A stretch of 64,000 bases of DNA, taken from Entrophospora sp. SA101. Its lineage: Eukaryota; Glomeromycota; Glomeromycetes; Entrophosporales; Entrophosporaceae. The notes under the pieces were generated by a model. The model searched no databases, was not told where the DNA came from, and was given only the letters and a program-made list of their open reading frames with translations. This document shows positions 1 through 11,481 of this stretch, piece after piece (within the stretch, counting starts at the first letter, position 1; every line of letters begins with the position of its first letter). The translations under genes were made by a program, and so were the position numbers. The stretch is taken from positions 201,723 through 265,722 of the forward strand of contig CAUDNR010001112.1 of NCBI GenBank assembly GCA_958430865.1, written 5' to 3'.

Positions 1-650
1 CAGTAATGGTGATAGTAATGTATCAGTTAGCATTTGAAATGAAATAAATTTAAAATAAGAGGGAAAATAAAATGAATATGGAAAAATATTTAGGTGGAAA
101 TTTAATAAGCTGAATGTATTGATGGACAACATACTCTTTATTATATTGACAATTTTGAAATATTTTTATTTTTGATTCAAAAAATTGTGGTGCGTGTTGT
201 GAATCAAATAATAATAAACATTTAATTAAAAATTAACTCTAAATAGAACGGACAATGTATTTTGGTAATTCTTAGTAATGGTAATGAATGATAACAGATT
301 TTGGTAATAGTTAATAGTAATATAAGATTTTAATAATAATATAAAATGTATTTTAATCTAAATTTTTTTATAATGAAATTTAATAGAATTATTTTCATTT
401 TTTTGTATTATTAGATGTTTTATTGCTATCTTTACTTTTATTATTTTTCTTTGATCCATTTATAGTAGCAACAACGGCGGCATCATCATTGTTATCATCT
501 TTATTATTATTACCATCAAAATTTTCCTCATTATCAAGATTAATGCTAAAACACACACATCAGGTAGTAATTAAAATATTATTATTGCTAAATTTCTCTA
601 GTATGCATCTTTAATGATTTAAATTTATCGTAATGGTAATAGCTACAAGT

Positions 651-2003
651 TTAAATGCTAAAAAAAATTATTAAATAATTTCCTAAAGATACTAATTCTT
701 CTAAAAAAGTTTCTAAAACAATATCTTCATTAAAATAATAAAAATAAAATTCAGCTAACATGACAAACACTTGTGTTGGCATTGACGCTTGTCCTAATGA
801 AATAATATATAAACAAATACCAATCATAGTAAGGAGCCATATAATAAATCCAATAACACAACCAATAATCACATAAACAAATAATGTAAAATATAACTTT
901 AAAAAATAAACTAAACTCATTGATATAGCAATTATCATAATCGCTCCTATAAAATATGCGCCAAATACACAAAATGTCATTAAAATTATCTTTAACTCCA
1001 TAAAAAAATGGCTTAAAAATTCATTGAATTCCAGAAATTGTTGAAATTTTGGACACGTCCAAGCTTCCCGACACAAATGTATGAAAGTTATTACAAAAGA
1101 TAAAACAATAGTAAGAATTATGGTGATATGATCATATTTAGGATATAGGATAATACCTTGAACAGTTAATGGAATAATTAATAATATTGGTTTTAGAAAC
1201 TTGCCATAATTGCTGATCAAAATCATAACTATTTTAAAAATTTCAATATTGAAAGAATTGTAATCTTTTGAATTATTATACAAGCGAATTGCATTTAACA
1301 AACTTATAAAAGCTGTGGAAATTATTATGTACTTTTCATATTCAATTTCCATCCTCGCGCTTGGTCTATAATTCCAAAATCCTAGTTTGATACATAATAA
1401 TATTGCTGGAACCCAAAAAAATATAGTCATTAATCCTTGTATGATTGCATTATCTGTTTTATCGCATCCGACGATCATTCCAAGTGTACTGAGAATTATA
1501 TTTAAAACATTTAAGAAAATTATAAAAACAAACTCTGAAACTTTTGTCTCTTTGTTGAAATAAAAATAAATGCCAAAGAGAATATCCAATCCAAATAAGA
1601 TTATATCAATAAAATATAAAATGTGGATTCCGTAAATATTAGCGGCAGAAGATGAATCAACATCTTCATGAAATAAAGGTGGTGAAGGGGAAATTGGAGC
1701 ATGAGAAGAAGAAACAGTGAAAGAAGTGGTGGAAGATGAATTAGCATCTTCATAAAATAAAGGTGATGAAAGAGGTGAAGGGGAAATTAGAGCATGAGAA
1801 GAAGGAATAGCGAAAGAAGTTGTGGAAGAGGAAATAGTGGAAGAGGAAATAGTGGTGGAAGAGGAAATAGCGGAATAAGAGGAAATAGTTGAAGGAGAGA
1901 ATGAAGGCGGTGGAGCTCTAACAATAGGAATCAAAAATAAAAATATCAAATGAATGAACGTGAACTTGTTAAAAAAGAACGTCAGTTTTTTTAAATTTTC
2001 CAT
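651..2003 (-). CDS. Multi-pass membrane protein with Ser-rich ectodomain, copy 1
   Basis: Single-exon gene for about 450 residues. I chose the ATG at 2003 because the protein then opens with a hydrophobic signal-like segment; the longer frame upstream (to 2111) only adds a lysine run coded by a poly-T tract. Residues about 30-120 are rich in Ser, Thr and Pro and hold two near-identical units of about 33 residues, each ending in a LF(Y/H)EDxxSSS motif. The rest has about eight to ten hydrophobic segments separated by short loops, with an AWTCPKF loop near the middle. I do not recognise the family; a sensor- or receptor-like surface protein is only a guess. It is duplicated identically at 12980-14332. 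Confidence 0.75.
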   Translation of the reverse strand: MENLKKLTFFFNKFTFIHLIFLFLIPIVRAPPPSFSPSTISSYSAISSSTTISSSTISSSTTSFAIPSSHALISPSPLSSPLFYEDANSSSTTSFTVSSSHAPISPSPPLFHEDVDSSSAANIYGIHILYFIDIILFGLDILFGIYFYFNKETKVSEFVFIIFLNVLNIILSTLGMIVGCDKTDNAIIQGLMTIFFWVPAILLCIKLGFWNYRPSARMEIEYEKYIIISTAFISLLNAIRLYNNSKDYNSFNIEIFKIVMILISNYGKFLKPILLIIPLTVQGIILYPKYDHITIILTIVLSFVITFIHLCREAWTCPKFQQFLEFNEFLSHFFMELKIILMTFCVFGAYFIGAIMIIAISMSLVYFLKLYFTLFVYVIIGCVIGFIIWLLTMIGICLYIISLGQASMPTQVFVMLAEFYFYYFNEDIVLETFLEELVSLGNYLIIFFSI

Positions 2004-2111
2004 TTTGGAAAAAAAAAATAATACTAATACATTAAGAATTGAATCTTTTTTATGTTTACTAAAAAGGAATTCTTTTTTTTTTTTTTTTTTTTTGGTATGA
2101 CCCAATATCAA

Positions 2112-4882
2112 AATAAATTAAATAATGCTAATTATAGTATAACAAATGACATTTTTCTTTTCTCTATTACTATATTTGCGAATTCAGCGTAACCGAGGAC
2201 ATTTTTTCTTTTGAATTATATAAAGGCGGTTTGACCCTCTCCATTTTCCATTGAGGTGGTCGCATTTTTTTTTAAAAAAGTACTTTCGAAATATGAGCCA
2301 AAATATTTGTTACACGATTCAATGTCAGTTTTTTTACGGTTATAATAATTAGCAAATATTTACATCGAACTTTTTTTGTTGATTGTTAATTCTTGCATTA
2401 CTATAAAATTTACAAACACCAACTTTACGGCCAAGGAAAATCAAAATCAAGAATAAATCAAACAAACATGTTTGCTTATGATAAAAGAAATTGAATTTTA
2501 TGGAAGGATTCCAAGCAATTATTTGATAAAAAGACTGATTGAATCCAGACTTTTCATTTAGTAAATTGCCATTGAAATTCGTGGGTTGTGTGGGGAAGGA
2601 AAATTAGTTGCTGCTTCGGCCATCAACAACTTCTACCAACCTTAGAAAAAAAACAATAAAAGTGAATCAATAAAGAAAAGAACAAAAAGGTGAAGATTAA
2701 GATGAAGTAATAATAATGACATAATTGATAATAGTTATTAAAAGAGTGTCCAAAGAATATGTAATATTTACAAATGGCTTTGGTCTGAGCACTTTCCTCT
2801 GATTCATCTATATACATTAAATAAATTCCAAATCATGTGCCTGAAGTTGTAGACATAATTTATAAAAAATGGCAACAATCAAGAATTAATTAAAGAGCAA
2901 TTAAAAATAGCATAAGAATTAAAAGATGCAAATGAAGAGTCGAAGGCATTTAAAGAGGAGAGAAACGGAACGAATTAAAAAGAAGAAGAATATAGAGACA
3001 AAAAAGAGAAGAGAAAGCTAACTTGTTCCTTTTTTTTACATTCCTTTTATGCATCTCCTTTATTCATCACCTCCATTCCATACTTATGTCCCTGACTGAA
3101 CATTTCTTTTAATCAGGTATGTGTTTATCGTTCTATTTTCATTTATTGTTTTTATAGATGCTGGTCGCAATTCTTGGTGATGGTTGCAACCATCTTTGCG
3201 ACCACTTTGGTTTCCTTTTTTGGATTGCGACATGGAACACTAATTGTTTTATCTAAAGTAAATTGGTCAATTCAAAGTTAATCTAACAACTGTTCTTGTT
3301 TATTTGCGCAGGTTCTAAATTATCGACTTCTATATCCGGCCAACAAAGCATGAAAGAGATATAAAATTGTGAAAACTGAAGGTCAGTGAATTATGCAGAA
3401 AATTTAGTTGTCCATTTGAGGCACCTGATTCCTATGATAAACTTGCGGAAGCTATAGATCTGTTGTATGTGTGCTCTTAGTGGGAACTTTCAATCGGGAA
3501 ATCATCAACCTCAAGTTACTTGCATGATAATAAGGAAAATCACTTCTATATACACTCCTCAGCGATAAATAACACTGGTACAAATGGATTCCTACATATG
3601 TTGTGCATACAACTTTCTTTGAGATCGTGTGAAGTATATCAGATTTAGATTTTGAAATTCAACAAAAATACAAAACGCAGATAGTGTGTTAATGAGCTGG
3701 CTACCTTTTTTAAGGAAAAAATTTGGGAGCAACTTCAAAAAATTATCACTATTTATTTTATACGTTGAGCTAACATTATTTTTACATATTAACAATTTCC
3801 AAATATACCAGTCCAAAATCCAACAGCTTTCAATGGACCAGATAATTTCCGACCCTGATAGACAAAGATTAAATAATAAAAAATCAGGCCTAAATTCTCA
3901 GTTCGCTATCATTATAGAGCAAAGTTCACTATAGAAAGGGAAAGTGAACTGCGCTCATAATTTTTTTAAGGAATATTTTGTTATTCTAACTCTTTACTAA
4001 TCTAATATTTAATACAACTATATAGAAGTTCATTTGTTAAATCACCTCTCGTAAAAGATGATATTTAAATCATCTTAGGATGAATGGAATTAATTCTCCT
4101 CGAAAGATCCTTCCACCAAACCAAACTAAATGGATGGAATATTTGGTTTGAAATGGTGTTTTATGCTAAAGAACATATTCAGTATTAGCATGATTTTTCA
4201 AACATGAATATGAAGAAGATTCACAAATGAGACTATAACGTTTATTCATACAAATTTGCAAATTTCAAATGAAATTGGGATCATTACAATTTATGTCAAT
4301 TTTATTTAAAGAGTTTTTCGGGATTTAGAATTTTTTCAAGAACAAAAATGGACCAGTTCTCTCCTTTGTTTACTAATCACAGCATGTTTAACATCCGAAC
4401 TTTAAAAGGTCAGTCTGAAACTGAATTGAAAATTCGGTTTGGTTTTTCGGGATTAATATTAGTATTAGTATTAGTATCAAAATTTTTAGTCATCTGATTA
4501 TGCAACGACATACATAATAATAACTGCACAAAAAAATCCAAATGTCATTTGCAAAGTTTTGCATTTTCTTCAAAATTCACATTATAAATAAATATGATTT
4601 TAAAGCCAAGTCTTCATGAATATCTATTGCAAGCATACTGTACTTTTAAATGTTATAATAATTTCAACAAACAATCATTTAACATTAAGATGGATTCTAC
4701 TGACCAAAAATAATTTTATTTATGTGGTTTTTTTTATATTCTTTGGTGATGTAACCTTGTCATATAATATATAAAAGTAATAGTATTAGTATTATTATTA
4801 TTATTAAAACTCCACCGCCACATCTACTACCAAAAATTCATTGGCCATTGTAACACGATTTAATATTAATATTATTTATTAT
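2112..4882. other. Gene-poor stretch, copy 1
   Basis: No convincing gene. It holds long A/T tracts, a cluster of GGTCGCAA/TTGCGACC half-palindromes at about 3160-3240, and at 3900-3945 a pair of TTCGCTAT/TTCACTATAG motifs. Similar motifs recur near 40.1 and 62.2 kb and probably come from an old DNA transposon. The same stretch is repeated at 14441-17211. Confidence 0.5.
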
Positions 4883-5335
4883 ATACAAGAAAATCATTAT
4901 AATTTAACATCAAAGGATAGAATTATAACCTTTAGAAGTTTATGTAATGCATTATATAATTCATTATGATTTACATAGTGGTAATATATTAATGCAAGGA
5001 GATGTTTGTTTTATCACAGAGTTTGGATTATGTGGACCAGTTGATGAAAAATCATCAAATAAAATTTATGAAATTGTACCTTATCTTGCACCAGAACTAT
5101 TTAAAGAAAAAAAAATACACCAAAGAATTAGATGTTTATAGCGTTGGGATGTTAATGTGGGAAATATTTGCAGGACATCCGCCATTTGATGATAGAGCAC
5201 ATGATGTTCATTTGCAATTAAAAATATGTGAAGGTTTACAATCACCAATAATTACCAGGAATGCCTGATGATTGTGCACAAATGATGCGAAGGTGTTGAG
5301 ATGTGGATCCATCAAAATGGCCAACTATTGGAGAG

Positions 5336-6858
5336 CAGGGCTGGAAATAGGGTCTGAAAAAAACGGAAGTTCCTCCTGAATGCTAAAAATTTTCCAGAAG
5401 AAAATTTTAAAAAAAAGGAAAATTTTTTGGGTGCTAAAATTTCTTTACTTTATTCTTCTGTTTTTACTTTGAAAAATTTTACTAAGAGCATCACTAAAAT
5501 CATAACCAAATAAATCAGTACCTTTTAAACCAACCATTATTAATATGTGCAATATGTCATTTTCCATTACATTACATTTTATAATATTCTGTTTGCTAAA
5601 ACCTTTTTCACAATCTACACTAGAAAATTGAATTGAGTGCACTATTTCTATAAGTTTTAAGGTATAAATAAGACTTGGAAGTTTGGAAATTGGAATATTA
5701 TTTTTTTTTTGGCATCCAGTAAATATTAATTATATGTTTGTTACCATTATTAATGGCCTTTTTGGAAGAATCATGCATGGTTATTCTTGCCTTTTCTAGA
5801 AGCAAAACATCTTTATGTTGGTTTGAAAGTGCACAAGTTGCTAGAACAGTAGATTTTGAAACATTCTTTGATCCTAAATATTAACATTATAACATTAGTA
5901 AATTAATTAATTATATCTATTTGTTACCTTTTCCTCAAATTGATTTTTTTCTCCATGTGCTTTACAAATTGTGCAAAACATTCTCTTTGTTGCTGCATCA
6001 TATTTTAACCATTTATATATGTTTAACCATTCATGCTGAAAACTTCCTCCTGATTTTTTAAAATGCACTTTTTTATTTGACATTTTAACATGGTTTACAC
6101 TTAATTCACTGTCTTTTCTTTTTTTATTTGATTTTTTGAAGTATCATCATCATCTGAACCTTGAATTATCAAATCATCTAAATCTTCTATATCTGATTCA
6201 ACAATATTTGTTTCATCTGTAAATGTTTTATCCCAAATTTCAGTATATAGTCAAGTTATCTAATTTTTCTTGTTCTATACTAATTATTTATTTATAATTT
6301 ATTTTTTGAATAAGGGAAAATAAAAGATGTAAATATATATTTTGAAATAGATATTAATTGATTCAATACTTTTCTTCTGAAAATTCAAAAGATAAAAATT
6401 GTGATTCTGGCTGTTCTATTTTAAAATATTGAAGTAATAGCATATATAATATATATGAGATGTCCACCAGCAATATGGGGGTCTGAGAACTCCTGGCCAA
6501 AATTGAGTTTTTTGCATAATGTATATCTATATCATAAGGATTATAGTTGGTGAAAAATTTAGAACATGTTTACCTAGTACAATAATGAGATACAAGACTT
6601 GAAATATTTACTTTACATATCAAAACTATTTGTGTAACCAATTTTGTTTTGATTATAACACAGAACAATTTAATAGTCTCAGACCCCCTTTTTGCTGGTG
6701 GACATCCCATATATTAAATTTTGGTAATTTTTTTTATGCATATGGAAAACCTGTACAAAAAAAATAAAAGGAAAAATATCCGGCAACTCTTTTTTTTTCC
6801 GGAAGTTAAAAATTTTAAAAGGAAAATCTGGATTTTTAAAGTACTATTTCCAGCCCTA
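5336..6858 (-). mobile_element. hAT-like transposon deletion derivative, copy 1
   Basis: Ends are inverted repeats YAGGGCTGGAAATAG (5336-5350 and 6844-6858). The flanks are 8-base target duplications TTGGAGAG (5328-5335) and TTGGGGAG (6859-6866) with one mismatch. On the minus strand it keeps the start of a transposase: ATG at 6083, a TTF-type zinc-finger-like region (HEWLNIYKWLKYD, FCTICKAHG) and a second exon (ALSNQHKDVLLLEKA). It also keeps a hAT C-terminal dimerisation segment at 5445-5642 (FSSVDCEKGFSKQN). The catalytic core is missing, so it is non-autonomous. It interrupts the kinase gene. Confidence 0.85.
6453..6713. mobile_element. MITE nested in the hAT derivative, copy 1
   Basis: About 260 bases with long imperfect terminal inverted repeats. 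The left arm GATGTCCACCAGCAA followed by GGGGGTCTGAGA (about 6457-6487) pairs with the right arm at about 6676-6710. Flanks are TATA-rich, as for TA-targeting elements. No coding capacity. Confidence 0.75.
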
Positions 6859-7067
6859 TTGGGGAGCTTTGGGATTTTGCTTGTGATAAATTTAAAACTG
6901 AAGGTCTTAATGTAAGTAGTAGTAATATTGGTGGTTGTGGTAATAATAGTAATTCACAACAAATTCATAAATCACATCCATTAGCATATCATACAAGTAG
7001 AATATTAAATGATGAATTTGCTAAATTGGATTTAAGTAATGATAGCTTATTAAATTATGAAATATAA

Positions 7068-7656
7068 TTTAATAAGGGTTAGTAAATATATTTAACAATG
7101 AGCACAAGCTATGCGGGGACCAGTCAAAACTGTGCTAAATATACAAAGGAGTAAAGCCTGATGAACTGAGGCTAATGAACAAAAAAGCAAAGCCCAACAC
7201 ACACAAAGGCAGATAGTACAGATATATTAGAGGCATGCTGATAATAAAGAACTGCTGAGAAAACATCACCAGAAGGGGGAATAAAATTCCTTCTCAAGGA
7301 TTAGTAGACAATGAGCTATTAATAAAATCAACAAGAAAAGCAATTGCAACTGAGATTAAAATATCAAGGAGCATTCAATCACATCTATATAAATTTAAGT
7401 AATAAAATACTAAGATTCACTGTGAGAAGCAGATTTCAATCTCACAATATTAATATAGGATGTGCAGATTATGTATGTAAAATCATAATCTTTTGTTCTT
7501 GTGCAAAGAACAAATTCAATTATATTAATTATCCAATATATATACATTAAGAAAATAAACAAAGTAATGAAAAATAGTTAATTACTCAAAAAAAAATTCA
7601 ATATCAATAAAAATAATAATATGAAGTTTTAAATAAATAAGCATTTAATGTCCAAT
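7068..7656. other. Unexplained DNA right of repeat copy 1
   Basis: Begins where copy 1 departs from copy 2. No gene seen. It runs directly into the helicase relic, so it may be part of the same inserted element. Confidence 0.35.
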
Positions 7657-9485
7657 TCATTTATCTGTTAATGACTCATAAAATCTCTTTGCTCTTTCAT
7701 CAACCATTATCTTTCTCTTGTGAAGTTTAAAACCTGTAAAGATTCCAATGATTTAGCTCAAGACAATGCAACATATGCCTGCCCTATTTACAAAAAAAAA
7801 CATAATAATTTATTAATTTATTATAATAGTTATATTATCATTATTATGAATATGTATATAAATAACTTTTTTAAAAACCTCTTTCAAATCAATTTTGACT
7901 CTTTCCAGTGTTTGGCCCTGGCTTTTATGAATGCTAATTGCCCAAGCAAGTATAAGAGGAATCTAATATTACATTAAATATATAATAAATACATACATAT
8001 ATTATAAAAAAAACATACACATACATATAAATACAAAAATACCTACTTGTTGTCTACTTGCTGATACAACATTATCAACAGTTTCTAGTTTCCACTCAAC
8101 TTCACGAACAATAAATTGTCTGTTTTCAGCAAATCTAACTATTGGCAATATTTCATCTTTCTGGCCAAACTTCACAATCTCATCTTCACCATTATAATAA
8201 CTTTTTTTAGTAGCATTTGAATAAAAACCAACAATAATACCTCTACTCCCATTAACTAAATCTTTATTGATGTTTTAATAAGCATTACTTGTGCATCACG
8301 TTTTAATTCCAATTTATCTTGTGCCAAGCAATCTTTAATAAGTGACTTTAATTTACCAATTTCTTTCGGTTCATAGTCTTTAGCATGATATATATATGAT
8401 ATATTTTGAATTTTATTTAAAAATACAAGTAACTTTATCAATCCTTGAGTACCTTGTAATGAATATTGATCAACTTACAATTCTGTAACCTGAATTTCAT
8501 CATTAGGATATTGTGGTGGAAGTTTTAATCTATTCATGATTTCCAACGTTTTTTCAGTCACAATGACCAATCTAATCTCATTTAACATATCAATAAATCT
8601 ATAAAATTAGAATTAAAAATTAGATCAATTCATCAAATAAATGAATTAATAATAATAATAAATATCTATTCTTTTACCAGACTCCTTTTGTCTAAAAACT
8701 GTTGATAATTGTATCATGTGTTTATATATTTAGCCCATGAGTTTGATTCAAACAAAATTTAACATTATTATCTTTAGAAACTGGTGGTAGTTGGAAAAAA
8801 TCACCCGCAACTATTAACTAATAAATAAAATATACAAATATATTTGCATAAGCATTGAAAAAACACCTCCAAAAATCATTAAATATCAATATATAACATA
8901 TGCTAACATTATAACTTACTAATATTCCACCAAACAGTCTATCATTATTACAAATAGCTTGTGCAATTGCTTCCAGTTTATCAAACAAGTCCCCATCAAG
9001 CATTGAGACTATATATAAATTATAAAATAATTAAACAATCAAATAATGATGATTATTACTTTCTAAAAAAAATCAATTATATCTTCATCAATAACCAATG
9101 CTTCAATAGATTGTCATTGGAAATGATGGATTTTTGATTTTTTGATTTTTTCAATAAGCTCATTTGCTGATTCGGTGCCTAATCCTATGCCTGCAAAAGA
9201 GTGTAAAGTTGTGCTAGTAATGTTGACTGCTGCTATACCAGTTGTGGCAGTTATGACAACTTTTTCAACTCTGTAAATGTTTTTAAGAGGTATGATGATT
9301 TTTAATAGTAGAAAGCTTTTTCTGTTCCTGCTAGAACCAGTAAAAAATATGTTTTCGCGTTTATTGATCACTAAATCATATACAATTTTTTGTTGTTTTG
9401 AAAATTTTGAGTCTGGTGATTGTTTAAAATAATTGACAATTTTTATTTGGTTAGCTAGAGTGACGACGAGTGGTGATAACCACAA
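7657..9485 (-). pseudogene. PIF1-like DNA helicase pseudogene
   Basis: Minus-strand fragments in the correct order for a PIF1-family helicase: a Walker A region, TTGIAA, VIDE/SMLDGDLFDKL (Walker B region), [36 protein letters not shown] and the tail YVALS-AKSLESLQVLNF. An intron at 8818-8919 (GT-AG) joins FGGIL to LIVAGDFF. Damage: the Walker A loop reads GSSRNRKS, so the glycines are lost; a TGA replaces a Trp codon at 9111-9113; a TGA replaces Arg at 7758-7760; the intron before SMLDG lacks a normal GT donor; no ATG is found at the 5' end. Such helicases are abundant in these fungi and are often tied to Helitron-like elements, but no Helitron ends were identified. Confidence 0.8.
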
Positions 9486-10626
9486 CCACTACCACCACCA
9501 TCATTATGATAAACACTTACCCAGGTCTTGTTGCTTTTCTTCTTTTCGAAGAATTTTTTAATCTTAAAGACATAATTTTATTATTTAAATTGTTTCTTCT
9601 ACAACAGTGTGTTGCCTTGAAATCTTCTTGAATTAATTATAGTAACATTAATAATATTATTATTATTACAATTACGCAAAGTAAAATACCAATCGTTCGT
9701 TGTTGATAAGGATCTTATTGCTCAGCAGGATTTCTGTCATTAACACGTCTTCAGACCCAAACCATACCAAACAACATCATTCACGTTTTGTCATTGAAAA
9801 ATAGATTGTTTTTTTCAAAAAAAAAATCTTTGTACAACACCCATAATTATATTAACGAACGTTATTTGTTGAAAATTAGCCAATCAAAATTTCATATCCA
9901 AACATCCAAAATTTTAACGATTTCACATAATTTCAAATTCACATTGACACGATTTTTTTTTTGGAAAAAAAATTTATTTTTCAAAAATGGTAAAACATGA
10001 GTCTTTTAAAGAAGACATGTTAATAACTAACCAGTACTTTTTTTAATTTGCATCGATTGAAATCAAAACGCGGAGAGATCTTGCTGTAATTATAAGATTC
10101 TCATCAAGATAATTGGTGTTTTGCTTTTTGTAATCAATATCAAATATTAATATTAAATAATAATAAATGATTACAAGAAAATGCCAAGGCAGCACACCAT
10201 TGAAAAAGAAATATTTCGATATGTGATGTTTGATTATCAGAAATTGGCAAGCATTGAAGCATGCATGCTACCTTGAACATGTTACAGTCATTCACACATC
10301 TTCCTCGTGTATGCTAGGTTAATCTGACCTGATGGATCGACAATACAATGATGCTAAATTTCCAGGGGTGATACATAGCTCTGGAGTTTACCGAGGCTGC
10401 ATCAATCGTCAATGATATTTTACTAATCTTCTCTCACAGCACCCAGACCAGAGAAGGCTGCTTTGGCTCTGATGTTAAGAAGAAAGTTGTAAAATAGTGT
10501 TTGTTTTGTATAATTATTCTCTGTTTCTTTGATACTAACCAATTTATAATTTTGGGTAGGGGACTATAGATTAAAATTATTGCATGATTATATATATCTT
10601 TGTCAGCAATATGGCCAACAAGGAAA
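9486..10626. other. No recognisable gene
   Basis: AT-rich DNA with homopolymer runs. I see no supported gene, and the frames present are short and compositionally biased. It ends at the assembly gap. Confidence 0.4.
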
Positions 10627-10636
10627 NNNNNNNNNN
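10627..10636. other. Assembly gap of ten N
   Basis: Ten unknown bases, a scaffold join of unknown or nominal size. It lies between the two copies of the 7 kb repeat, so their distance and order are not certain. Confidence 1.
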
Positions 10637-10927
10637 TTTATTAACAACCTGCTTTAAGATTTTTCATAAAGTAGATACATATGATAAAGAAATTATATCT
10701 CAAATTTGGTGGTAGTTGCTACACAGCAAGGGTATCAAATGAGGGTGTGAAGACATTCGATTATAAAATTTTACGAATTTTACTATGATGCAGATCATCC
10801 AAATTTTACTATATATATATGTTTTACAACCTCCTATAGATCGGTGGGAAATGTCCTGTGACTGAAAAGAGCACTTTTCCGTACATATTTGTCCTGAAAA
10901 TGTACGGAATGTAATTGCCAGGACATT

Positions 10928-11179
10928 TTATAGGGTTGTAAGTCGCATAATTTCTCTAATTGTTTTACAAGGAGACGGTTTGTTTTTCTTGTATATCTCA
11001 TTTTCACGACTCTGTATATATAATTCATAGGCTAATTTAAAAAGTTCGTATTTAATGGCCAATAGCAATAGGGTCAATATTAATAATGTCATTGAAAACC
11101 CGAGACATCCACAATAACTAACAGTAGGAGAGTTACAATTACAATTGGCACTCGATAGTGATAAATCAGATCTTTCCAA
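10928..11179 (-). CDS. Possible C-terminal exon of a small membrane protein
   Basis: An open frame of about 83 residues with a Cys-containing segment (SANCNCNSP, YCGCLG), one strong membrane segment (MTLLILTLLLLAIKYEL) and a basic tail. The frame is open upstream to about 11250 but has no ATG before the membrane segment, so it may be the last exon of a gene whose start is not visible. It is on the same strand and 300 bases downstream of the 7-TM gene at 11482. Function unknown. Confidence 0.35.
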   Translation of the reverse strand: MERSDLSLSSANCNCNSPTVSYCGCLGFSMTLLILTLLLLAIKYELFKLAYELYIQSRENEIYKKNKPSPCKTIREIMRLTTL

Positions 11180-11481
11180 GAAGATACTAGTAGTACCAGT
11201 GTTAGAAGGTAATAATGTATGTGTATTTGTATATGTATTTTAGCCTTACTAGCTCCGCTAATAAAATATTGTGTGCCTGAATAATATATATAATAATATT
11301 ATGCTATGGATAAGAAATACAAATAACATAAAAAAAAAATAACATGAATAAAACTTTGTATAATAATATGATGATGATGCAGTAATTTAAGGAATACCCA
11401 TCCATATGTTATATTAAAACAATATCACCAGTTATACCCGATATAAGTGTTGAGATTTTCACAGAAGTCCTGCCTTAATAC

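Larger units (their letters stand above)
1..7028. repeat. Long direct repeat, copy 1
   Basis: This block matches 12330-19357 at a constant offset of 12329. Every line compared by eye, and all predicted proteins in both blocks, are the same. The first difference seen is G/A at 7029 versus 19358, followed by a 3-base difference inside the kinase tail (near 7050) and complete divergence just after the kinase stop. The left limit is unknown because the window starts here. Identity over 7 kb, including AT-rich non-coding DNA, means a very recent duplication, gene conversion, or an assembly duplicate. Confidence 0.97.
4883..7067 (+). pseudogene. Protein kinase pseudogene split by a transposon, copy 1
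   Basis: Remains of a serine/threonine or tyrosine-kinase-like gene. The first part, 4883-5327, covers the region before the catalytic loop, the loop itself (HYDLHSGN), the activation segment with EFG instead of DFG, and the APE region. An 8-A run then shifts the frame to subdomains IX-XI (DVYSVGMLMWEIFAG). The frame stops at PTIGE, where a 1.5 kb hAT-like element begins. The reading resumes at 6859-7067 (ELWDFA ... YEI stop). Several residues before HYDL are missing and the N-lobe is absent. A more complete relative lies at 38411-39920. It cannot make an active kinase. Confidence 0.85.

Noticed and set aside
423..614. 63-residue Leu/Ser-rich frame, repeated at 12752
   Set aside because: Low-complexity TTA/TCA codons and no protein-like features; it is repeated only because the block is duplicated.
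751..972. Frame of 73 residues rich in Tyr, Ile and Phe
   Set aside because: Shadow of the membrane protein gene in another frame.
9788..10000. 70-residue frame with Phe/Lys runs
   Set aside because: Composed of A and T homopolymer runs; no motif.
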